Source of the DNA: Bacteroidales bacterium UBA1745 | GTDB taxonomy: Bacteria > Bacteroidota > Bacteroidia > Bacteroidales > UBA932 | Length of the DNA stretch: 12,679 nucleotides | Direction of reading: 5' to 3' | Assembly: GCA_002314885.1 (NCBI GenBank) | Contig: DCHT01000026.1 | Coordinates: forward strand, 1-12,679 | Part shown: piece by piece, positions 7,273 to 12,679 of the stretch | How the letters are laid out: every line of letters begins with the position of its first letter | Position numbering within the stretch: the stretch's first letter is position 1 | Program-made: the position numbers and the translations under genes | Notes under the pieces: generated by a model | Databases searched by the model: none | What the model saw: only the letters and a program-made list of their open reading frames with translations | What the model was told of the DNA's origin: nothing

Positions 7273-8509
7273 AATAATAGCTCTAGCAGTGCTGATAGCG
7301 GCAACGCTTACAGCCTCAGCCCAGGTGAAGCCGGGCATCGAAGTCCTCCGCGAAAGGGGCTTCGAGGGACTCCAGGGCAAACGCGTCGGCCTGGTCACCA
7401 ATCCGAGCGGCGTGGACCGCAATCTCAAAAGTACCATCGACATACTCAACGAGGCCCCGGAGGTCAACCTGACCGTCCTCTACGGCCCTGAGCACGGCGT
7501 CCGCGGTGATGTCTATGCCGGCGGCAGCGTGATGGACTACACCGACCCGGCAACTGGCCTTCCGGTCTACTCCCTCTATGGCGCCCACCGCAATCCTACG
7601 GATGAGATGCTGAAGAACGTGGATATCATAGTCTATGACATCCAGGACGTTGGTTCCCGTTCCTACACCTTCATCAGCACCCTCGGACTCGTAATGAGGG
7701 CTGCCGGTGCAAAGGGCATCGAGGTTATGGTGCTGGACCGTCCTAACCCGCTTGGAGGCAGGAAGGTCGAAGGCAACTATGTGGAGCCTGGCTACTATTC
7801 CTTCGTCAGCCAGTTCCGTATCCCGTACGTATATGGTCTCACTGTCGGAGAGGTGGCGATGCTCATCAATGAAGAGGGCCTCAACCTTGACCAGAAGGGC
7901 GACAAGGCTCACGTGAGCTGCAAACTTACGGTCGTACCTATGGAAGGATGGTCCAGGGATATGCTCTATGCCGACACCAAGCTCCCTTGGGTGCTTCCGT
8001 CTCCGAATATCCCGTCTTCCCGTTCCGCCATCTGCTATCCTTCCGCAGGACTTGTCGGAGAGTTCAGCAACTACCTCCAGATCGGAGTCGGCTACACCAT
8101 CCCGTTCGAGGTGTTCGGCGCTACCTGGATGGACGCAGAGGCTCTCAAGGCCAAGCTGGACAGCTACAATATCCCGGGTGTGGGCTTCAGGGTGATCTAC
8201 TACAAGCCGTTCTCCGGTGGAGCAGCCGGACAGCTGGTCAAGGGCGTGGAATATTTCTACACTGACTACGATGCTGCGATACTCACGATGACACAGTTCT
8301 ACGTGATGCAGGCCGTCCACGAACTCTATCCTGCCAAGAATCCTTTTGCCGAAGGAAGCAGAAATAATATGTTCGACAAGGTATGCGGATCAAATCAGGT
8401 ACGAAACTTGTTCTCTCCTTCATTCAAGGTTGACGATGTGAAGGATTTTTGGATGAAAGATGTCCAGGATTTCAAGGATTTGTCAAAGAAATACTATATT
8501 TACAAATAA
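7259..8509 (+). CDS. namZ: Exo-beta-N-acetylmuramidase NamZ (DUF1343, GH171)
   Basis: The protein has 416 residues from the ATG at 7259; an upstream in-frame TTG at 7247 adds four residues but would put charged/polar residues before an otherwise ideal signal peptide. The peptide starts MARNR, has a hydrophobic core and a predicted cut in TASA|Q, and there is no lipobox Cys, so the enzyme should be soluble in the periplasm. The DUF1343 hallmarks are clear: GKRVGLVTNPSGVD (about 40-53), YGPEHGVRGD (75-84) with the proposed catalytic Glu, YDIQDVGSRSYTF (126-138) and VLDRPNPLGG (158-167). Characterised members remove terminal MurNAc from the non-reducing end of peptidoglycan fragments. The gene overlaps the permease gene by 14 bp, which fits release followed by uptake. 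The length is normal for the family. Confidence 0.92.
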   Translation: MARNRIIALAVLIAATLTASAQVKPGIEVLRERGFEGLQGKRVGLVTNPSGVDRNLKSTIDILNEAPEVNLTVLYGPEHGVRGDVYAGGSVMDYTDPATGLPVYSLYGAHRNPTDEMLKNVDIIVYDIQDVGSRSYTFISTLGLVMRAAGAKGIEVMVLDRPNPLGGRKVEGNYVEPGYYSFVSQFRIPYVYGLTVGEVAMLINEEGLNLDQKGDKAHVSCKLTVVPMEGWSRDMLYADTKLPWVLPSPNIPSSRSAICYPSAGLVGEFSNYLQIGVGYTIPFEVFGATWMDAEALKAKLDSYNIPGVGFRVIYYKPFSGGAAGQLVKGVEYFYTDYDAAILTMTQFYVMQAVHELYPAKNPFAEGSRNNMFDKVCGSNQVRNLFSPSFKVDDVKDFWMKDVQDFKDLSKKYYIYK

Positions 8510-8525
8510 TTAAAAACTATTCATT

Positions 8526-10151
8526 ATGAGAAAGATAGGCACAACGATACTCGCATTCGTTCTTGCAGCCGCAATGACGATGCCTATGGGCGCACAGACG
8601 AGGTCTACCGCTACCAGGTCTTCTTCATCAACGTCCTCTACTGCAACCAGGAGCACTGCTGCGACCAGCTCAAGCTCTTCCAGCAGGTCGACTGCTACGA
8701 CAGCCACCACGACTACCAGGAGCAGCTCAGGATCAAGCACCGCTTCATCCTCATCTACTTCCACCAGGAGCACTGCGACAACTCCGACCAGGAGCACGTC
8801 AGCGTCGTCGTCTTCTACTTCCACCAGGAGCACCACGACGACTCCGACCAGGAGCACTTCTACTTCTACTACCAGTAGGAGCACAGCCACAACGTCCAGC
8901 TCTACCACTAGAAGTACAGCGACTACGAGCTCTACTCCTAGCAGGAGCACTGCGACTACGACTACTACTCCTTCCAGGAGCACGGCGACTACAACCACTA
9001 CGACTACCAGGTCCAGCAGCACTACTGCTCCTACCACAACCAGGAGCACTGCCACTGTAAGCCGCAGCACTGCCTCAACAGCTTCCTCTACTACCCGTAC
9101 CGGAGCGACGGCAGCGACCAGCACCGGCTCCCGCAGCACTGCTGCAACTTCCAGCAGCACCAGGGGCGGTTCCACCACTGCAACTACCGGTACTAGCGCA
9201 AGCAGCAGCTCCGAAAGGACTTCCGGCGTACAGCCGACTTCCTCTTCCTACAGGCAGTCCGGCACTACCACCACTCCTACCTCTGCTTCAAGCGCAAAGA
9301 CCACCACACCTATCCAGGTGGTTCCTAACCAGGTAGAGAAACCAAAGGACTATCAGAGCAATAATCCTTGGGCACCTCACTATGAGATGAGAACTCCTCC
9401 TATCAGGAAGGATTACATCCCTTACAAGTATGTGTGCCACTACTTCGACCCAGGCTTCCACTATTTCGGCTACAGGGTCAAGAGGCTTCCACCTAGGGCA
9501 TACCGTATGCCTTGCCACGGTCAGTACTACTACTGCTATGACGGTATCTACTATCGTCACCACGATGGTCACTACCTCGTAAGCCGTCCTCCTTTCGAGA
9601 CTGTAATCGCGATGGAGAGGATGCGTGAACTCGAACTCCGCGCTGTAAGGATGCGTTACTACAACACGGTGTTGAGGAGCTACAACGCTGTGAACAACAA
9701 TAACAAGTACATCGTCGAGCAGAATGAGATCATTGCCAAGAACAATGCAATCATCGCCGAGCAGCAGAGGATCATTGCCCAGAACGAGGCTATCATAGCA
9801 GCTCAGAACTCCCAGCTCGCCAACGTTCCTACCGTAGCCACCACCACGGTTTCCAACGATTACATCGCTGTGAAGGCATACGAGACTGCTCAGGCAGCCG
9901 GACTCGTTCAGAATTATGCAGCCGCAGGTGTTAACTACTATTACCAGGATGGTGTATTCTACGTTATCGAGAACAACCAGTACAAGGTCATCGTACCTCC
10001 TGCAGGCGCGCTCGTAGAGTACCTCCCTGAGGACTACGACACCGTTATTCTCGCCGGCGAGTCATACTACGAGGTTGACGGCACCATCTACAGGACTACT
10101 ACCCTTGATGGTACTGCATACTTCGAGGTTGTCGGCCAGATCAACAACTAA
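8526..10151 (+). CDS. Secreted Ser/Thr/Arg-repeat protein with DUF6515-like YY-DG modules
   Basis: The protein has 541 residues. A signal peptide (1-23, predicted cut in MGA|Q) is followed by a low-complexity region to about 260 made almost only of Ser, Thr, Ala and regularly spaced Arg. A structured part follows: an aromatic, basic stretch (275-330), a module YYYCYDGIYY (334-343) ending in RPPF, a short heptad coiled coil (401-428), and a second module YYYQDGVFY (471-479) ending in PPAGALV, then GESYYEVDGTIY (511-522). The C-terminal part resembles DUF6515 proteins of Bacteroidota, as far as I can recall the family. No lipobox or membrane anchor is visible. It lies 16 bp after namZ and ends the operon; its stop TAA overlaps the stop of convergent murI. 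A wall-associated or surface role is inferred from the signal peptide, basic linker and neighbours only. Confidence 0.75.
   Translation: MRKIGTTILAFVLAAAMTMPMGAQTRSTATRSSSSTSSTATRSTAATSSSSSSRSTATTATTTTRSSSGSSTASSSSTSTRSTATTPTRSTSASSSSTSTRSTTTTPTRSTSTSTTSRSTATTSSSTTRSTATTSSTPSRSTATTTTTPSRSTATTTTTTTRSSSTTAPTTTRSTATVSRSTASTASSTTRTGATAATSTGSRSTAATSSSTRGGSTTATTGTSASSSSERTSGVQPTSSSYRQSGTTTTPTSASSAKTTTPIQVVPNQVEKPKDYQSNNPWAPHYEMRTPPIRKDYIPYKYVCHYFDPGFHYFGYRVKRLPPRAYRMPCHGQYYYCYDGIYYRHHDGHYLVSRPPFETVIAMERMRELELRAVRMRYYNTVLRSYNAVNNNNKYIVEQNEIIAKNNAIIAEQQRIIAQNEAIIAAQNSQLANVPTVATTTVSNDYIAVKAYETAQAAGLVQNYAAAGVNYYYQDGVFYVIENNQYKVIVPPAGALVEYLPEDYDTVILAGESYYEVDGTIYRTTTLDGTAYFEVVGQINN
8616..9164 (+). repeat. 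Degenerate ~33-bp tandem repeat coding for R-S-T-A-T-T-x5
   Basis: Within the Ser/Thr-rich region, arginines recur at residues 31, 42, 54, 65, 81, 89, 101, 109, 118, 129, 140, 151, 162, 173, 180, 191, 203 and 213. The dominant step is 11 residues (33 bp), five times running between 118 and 173. The core unit is RSTATT plus five Ser/Thr/Pro residues, often from aggagcacNgcgacNac. A near-exact 60-bp tandem duplication lies inside it: ctacttccaccaggagcac begins at both 8756 and 8816. Confidence 0.85.
9726..9809 (+). repeat. Four 21-bp units coding for perfect heptads (x-I-I-A-x-x-x)
   Basis: Residues 401-428 of the repeat protein hold four consecutive heptads, each with Ile-Ile-Ala at positions 2-4 and mainly Asn/Gln/Glu elsewhere (for example EIIAKNN and RIIAQNE). 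This is a strong coiled-coil pattern of about four turns, lying between two copies of the aromatic module. Confidence 0.8.
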
Positions 10152-10891
10152 AGAAGAGAATGGATCTTGCGGAGGGTGGCATCGCTGCCTGAAGCTTCCA
10201 ACTGAATAGAAAAACCGCCTTCCGACTCTGTCGGGAGGCCTTTTTCTTTCATAACGTCCACGAGGTGGCGGGCAGCGGCGGGAGCCGGGTCGATGACGTT
10301 GACTGCCGGACCGCAGATTTCCTGGATGACAGGCCTGAGGAAAGGGTAGTGGGTGCATCCCAGCACGATTACGTCGGCACCTTCAGAGAGCAGAGGTTCC
10401 ACGCTGGCGCGCACGACTTCCTCGGTGTGCTTCCCCTCGAGTTCGCCGGCCTCGACGAGCTCCACGAAGCCCTGTCCCACGTGTTCCACGACCTTGATGC
10501 CGTCGGTGAACCTTTCCTTCGTGTCGAGGTATTTGCTGGCCCTGAGGGTGCCTGCGGTGGCCAGAACGCCGATGACGCCGCTTTTTGTGCCGAGTGCCGC
10601 AGGCTTCACCGCCGGTTCCATACCGATGAACGGAATGTCATATTCGCTCCTTAAAGTTGCGATTGCGGCTGCCGTGGCCGTGTTGCAGGCTACGACGACT
10701 ACTGAGCATCCTTCGGCTATGAGGTGGTCGGTGATGGCCCTGGCCCTGTCAATGATGTATTCCTGGCTTTTCTCGCCGTAGGGACAGTGGGCATTGTCGG
10801 AAAAATAGACATAGCTCTGGTGGGGAAGCAGTTTCACTATTTCCCTGTAGACGGACAGACCGCCTGCGCCCGAGTCAAATATTCCGATCAT
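10148..10891 (-). CDS. murI: Glutamate racemase
   Basis: The 247-residue protein interconverts L- and D-glutamate, supplying D-Glu for the peptidoglycan stem peptide in the cytoplasm, without a cofactor. The two catalytic cysteines are present in VACNTATA (C69) and LGCTHYPF (C179), with His181 next to the second. The N-terminal MIGIFDSGAGGLSV carries the conserved Asp6-Ser7-Gly8, and CPYGEK (36-41) is the substrate loop. The start is fixed by the family: the DSG motif comes six residues in, and no upstream in-frame start is reasonable. It is somewhat shorter than the usual 260-285 residues, mainly at the C-terminus. The gene converges with the operon above; the stops overlap in CTAA (10148-10151). 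A terminator-like hairpin lies within codons 218-225. It is divergent from prfB. Confidence 0.96.
   Translation of the reverse strand: MIGIFDSGAGGLSVYREIVKLLPHQSYVYFSDNAHCPYGEKSQEYIIDRARAITDHLIAEGCSVVVVACNTATAAAIATLRSEYDIPFIGMEPAVKPAALGTKSGVIGVLATAGTLRASKYLDTKERFTDGIKVVEHVGQGFVELVEAGELEGKHTEEVVRASVEPLLSEGADVIVLGCTHYPFLRPVIQEICGPAVNVIDPAPAAARHLVDVMKEKGLPTESEGGFSIQLEASGSDATLRKIHSLL
10210..10245 (+). terminator. Rho-independent terminator of the main operon, embedded in murI; hairpin works on both strands
   Basis: GCCTTCCGAC (10217-10226) pairs with GTCGGGAGGC (10230-10239) around a 3-nt loop TCT, giving ten pairs with one G-T wobble. On the plus strand the stem is followed by C and five T's (10241-10245), about 65 bp after the operon's last stop. 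Five A's (10210-10214) precede it, so the minus strand also reads hairpin, GG, five T's. The minus-strand version lies inside murI about 20 codons before its stop. Confidence 0.8.
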
Positions 10892-10896
10892 ATTTG

Positions 10897-10904
10897 CAAA
10901 TATA
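10897..10904 (-). promoter_or_regulatory. Possible -7 element of murI
   Basis: On the minus strand TATATTTG exactly fits TAnnTTTG and ends 5 bp before the murI ATG (10891-10889). No TTTG is present 17-22 bp upstream of it. If it is used, transcription would start at or very near the A of the ATG. No other TAnnTTTG exists in the 82-bp gap on this strand. Confidence 0.45.
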
Positions 10905-10914
10905 GCAAATTCGC

Positions 10915-10945
10915 TTTGCTCTTAATCATAGATTAACTAATTTTG
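10915..10945 (+). promoter_or_regulatory. Promoter of prfB, Bacteroidota consensus type
   Basis: TTTG (10915-10918) is followed after exactly 19 bp by TAATTTTG (10938-10945), matching both consensus elements. Transcription should begin near 10952, giving a leader of about 22 nt before the ATG at 10974. It overlaps the divergent murI control region. Confidence 0.8.
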
Positions 10946-10973
10946 TAAGCTAATATATTATGCCCGAACGTAT

Positions 10974-12074
10974 ATGATCACGTCAGAACAGATAAAGGAA
11001 CTGCAGCAGAGAGTCTCCACGCTCGAAAAATGCCTTGACATAGAGGCTAAGAGGGCCGATGTCGCCCAGCGTACGGAGAAGACACTGGCGGCTGATTTCT
11101 GGAATGACGCAAAGGCAGCAGAGGCCTTCCTGAAGGAGACTGCGGCCGTGAAGTTCTGGGTGAATGGTTACGACAAGGCGTCTTCCTCCGTGGCCGATCT
11201 GGACGTGCTCTATGAGTTCGCGAAGGACAGCGGTGCCTCTGATGAGGCCGAGACCGACGAGTCAATGGAACTGGCTGAAGCCTTCAAGGCTGCATCTGAA
11301 GAGGTTGAGGCCCTTGAGCTTCGCAATATGCTCGGCGAGGAAGGCGACAATCTCGGCGCCATCCTGACCATCAACTCCGGTGCGGGCGGAACCGAGGCTA
11401 ACGACTGGTCCGCAATGCTTATGAGAATGTATCTCCGCTGGGCTGAGCGCAACGGCTACAAGACCACCATCACCGAGGAAACCGAAGGTGACGAGGTGGG
11501 CATCAAGTCCGTATCCATCGAAGTGGAAGGCGACTATGCCTTCGGCTATCTCAAGGCTGAGAGCGGCGTGCACAGGCTCGTGCGCATATCTCCTTTCAAT
11601 GCCCAGGGCAAGCGTCAGACCACCTTCTCATCCGTTTTCGTATATCCTCTCGTGGATGATTCCATAGAGATAGAGATCAATCCCGGCGACCTCGAGTGGG
11701 ACACCTATCGAAGCAGCGGAGCAGGTGGACAGAACGTCAACAAGGTCGAGACGGGCGTGCGCGTAAGGCACATACCTTCCGGCATCGTAGTCGAGAACAC
11801 TGAGACCCGCAGCCAGCTGGACAACCGCAACAGGGCGCTCCTCATCCTCAAATCCCGCCTCTATGACCTGGAACTCAAGAAGCGCCAGGAGAAGCAGGCT
11901 GAGCTCGAAGGCCAGAAGCGCAGGATTGAGTGGGGCAGCCAGATACGCTCATACGTCCTCCACCCATACAAGATGGTCAAGGATCTTCGCACTAATTATG
12001 AGACCTCGGATACTCAGGGCGTCCTCGACGGCGACCTCAATGAGTTTATGAAGGCATTCCTGATGAATAATTAA
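10974..12074 (+). CDS. prfB: Peptide chain release factor 2 (no programmed frameshift)
   Basis: The 366-residue factor recognises UGA and UAA and triggers peptide release. RF2 identity is shown by the codon-reading tripeptide SPF at 206-208 (RF1 has PxT) and the catalytic GGQ at 251-253 in SSGAGGQNVNKVET. The length is normal. Most bacterial prfB genes need a +1 frameshift at CTT-TGA-C near codon 25. Here the frame is open throughout: codons 21-22 read CTT GAC (11034-11039), the site without its extra T, and no internal Shine-Dalgarno-like sequence precedes it. UGA-based autoregulation is therefore absent. The start at 10974 is set by the promoter spacing and the family-typical MITSEQIKEL N-terminus. 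fumarase follows after 18 bp and may be co-transcribed. Confidence 0.97.
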   Translation: MITSEQIKELQQRVSTLEKCLDIEAKRADVAQRTEKTLAADFWNDAKAAEAFLKETAAVKFWVNGYDKASSSVADLDVLYEFAKDSGASDEAETDESMELAEAFKAASEEVEALELRNMLGEEGDNLGAILTINSGAGGTEANDWSAMLMRMYLRWAERNGYKTTITEETEGDEVGIKSVSIEVEGDYAFGYLKAESGVHRLVRISPFNAQGKRQTTFSSVFVYPLVDDSIEIEINPGDLEWDTYRSSGAGGQNVNKVETGVRVRHIPSGIVVENTETRSQLDNRNRALLILKSRLYDLELKKRQEKQAELEGQKRRIEWGSQIRSYVLHPYKMVKDLRTNYETSDTQGVLDGDLNEFMKAFLMNN

Positions 12075-12092
12075 CAATTAACAATACAGATT

Positions 12093-12679
12093 ATGGCATT
12101 TCAGTACGCACCTACATTTCAGCTTGGCCCAGACCAGACTGAGTACTACAAGATTCCCGGCTCAGAGAAGCTCGTCAGCACAGGCGACTTCGAGGGAAAC
12201 AAGATCCTCAAAGTGAGCAAGGAAGCTCTCGAGCTTCTTTCAGAGACCGCTTTCCACGACGTGAACTTCATGCTCCGCCGCGCCCACAACGAGCAGGTGG
12301 CAGAAATTCTCAGTGATCCTCACGCTTCCGAGAATGACAAATATGTCGCCCTCACTATGCTCCGCAACGCAGAGGTTGCCGCAAAGGGAAAGCTTCCTTT
12401 CTGCCAGGATACAGGTACTGCCATCGTACACGCTGAGAAAGGTCAGGCCGTCTGGACTAATTTCGACGAGGCTGAGCCGCTTTCACAGGGTATCTTCAAC
12501 ACCTACCGCAACAACGCGCTCCGTTACAGCCAGAACGTGGCTTACGATATGTACACTGAGAGGAACTCACATTGCAACCTCCCTGCACAGATCGACATCG
12601 AGGCAGCTGAGGGAAATGAGTTCAAGTTCCTCTGCGTAGTGAAGGGTGGCGGTTCTGCAAACAAGAGCTATCTCTATCA
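12093..12679 (+). CDS. fumA: Class I (Fe-S) fumarate hydratase, N-terminal part, runs off the window
   Basis: The reading frame is open from the ATG at 12093 to the window edge, giving 195 codons (MAFQYAPTFQLG...). KLPFCQDTGTAIV (100-112) is the class I fumarase signature, with C104 a ligand of the [4Fe-4S] cluster, and VVKGGGSANKSYL (182-194) is a second conserved block. The full protein should have about 545 residues, so roughly a third is present. It interconverts fumarate and malate in the cytoplasm; in Bacteroidales it serves the reductive branch that makes succinate. The A versus B name is arbitrary here. The gene starts 18 bp after prfB with no promoter match between them. The enzyme class is sure; completeness cannot be judged. 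Confidence 0.95.
   Translation, partial: MAFQYAPTFQLGPDQTEYYKIPGSEKLVSTGDFEGNKILKVSKEALELLSETAFHDVNFMLRRAHNEQVAEILSDPHASENDKYVALTMLRNAEVAAKGKLPFCQDTGTAIVHAEKGQAVWTNFDEAEPLSQGIFNTYRNNALRYSQNVAYDMYTERNSHCNLPAQIDIEAAEGNEFKFLCVVKGGGSANKSYLY

Noticed and set aside
8510..9178. Long minus-strand open frame of 222 codons, very rich in Val, Leu and Glu
   Set aside because: It is the mirror of the Ser/Thr/Arg repeat array; stop-free antisense frames arise automatically from such codons. It has no family resemblance, and the plus strand has a signal peptide and conserved C-terminal part.
8595..9300. CRISPR-like array
   Set aside because: The repeats are in-frame coding units without unique spacers and with a continuous reading frame that starts with a signal peptide.
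213..10151. Mobile element or genomic island next to the tRNA gene
   Set aside because: No integrase, transposase or direct repeat of the tRNA 3' end is visible, base composition looks even, and the genes are ordinary Bacteroidota families.
11031..11042. Programmed frameshift in prfB
   Set aside because: There is no in-frame TGA and the frame is open from 10974 to 12074, so no shift is needed.
12069..12082. Tandem AATTAAC repeat at the prfB stop and prfB-fumarase gap
   Set aside because: Only two 7-bp copies in AT-rich spacer sequence; no TAnnTTTG or TTTG promoter pair and no hairpin, so no function can be assigned.

Overview
The window looks like chromosomal DNA of a GC-rich member of the Bacteroidales. 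The evidence is: promoter elements of the Bacteroidota type (TTTG, 19 bp, TAnnTTTG), almost no Shine-Dalgarno sequences, a CCDC81-type HU-domain membrane protein, a DUF4922 protein, a DUF6515-like surface protein, and secreted proteins with a predicted A|Q signal-peptidase site. Moderately high GC and frequent AGG arginine codons would fit uncultured gut or rumen Bacteroidales, but genus cannot be fixed from this sequence. Nothing looks mobile: there is no transposase, integrase, inverted-repeat end or CRISPR array.

Layout. A tRNA-Asn gene on the minus strand (22-95) has its own consensus promoter and is back-to-back with a long plus-strand gene run (213-10151). That run has eight genes: HU-CCDC81 membrane protein, acyl-ACP thioesterase, NUDIX hydrolase, two-domain GT2 glycosyltransferase, DUF4922-SpoIID fusion, AmpG-like permease, NamZ/DUF1343 exo-N-acetylmuramidase, and a Ser/Thr/Arg-repeat protein with DUF6515-like modules. 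Gaps are -14 to +16 bp, so one operon (or two overlapping transcription units) is likely. It ends at a strong hairpin terminator (10210-10245) that lies inside the 3' coding end of the convergent murI gene; the two stop codons overlap. murI is divergent from prfB, which has a textbook Bacteroidota promoter and is followed by the first 195 codons of a class I fumarase that runs off the window. No stretch over 300 bases lacks a gene; the longest gaps are 96-212 and 10892-10973, and both hold promoters.

How the genes may work together. The centre of the operon has a peptidoglycan-salvage theme. A periplasmic enzyme of the NamZ family would release MurNAc from glycan ends, an AmpG/MurT-like permease would import the product, and a protein with a SpoIID lytic-transglycosylase domain fused to a GalT/Ap4A-phosphorylase-like domain (no signal peptide) plus a glycosyltransferase would act inside the cell. 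Glutamate racemase (murI), facing the operon, supplies D-glutamate for new peptidoglycan. The functional link between the GT2, DUF4922 and SpoIID parts is inference and is the most promising undescribed element here. Other notable features are the absence of the prfB programmed frameshift, a 15-bp promoter sequence shared by two genes at identical spacing, a possible leaderless murI mRNA, and a 33-bp-periodic repeat protein.
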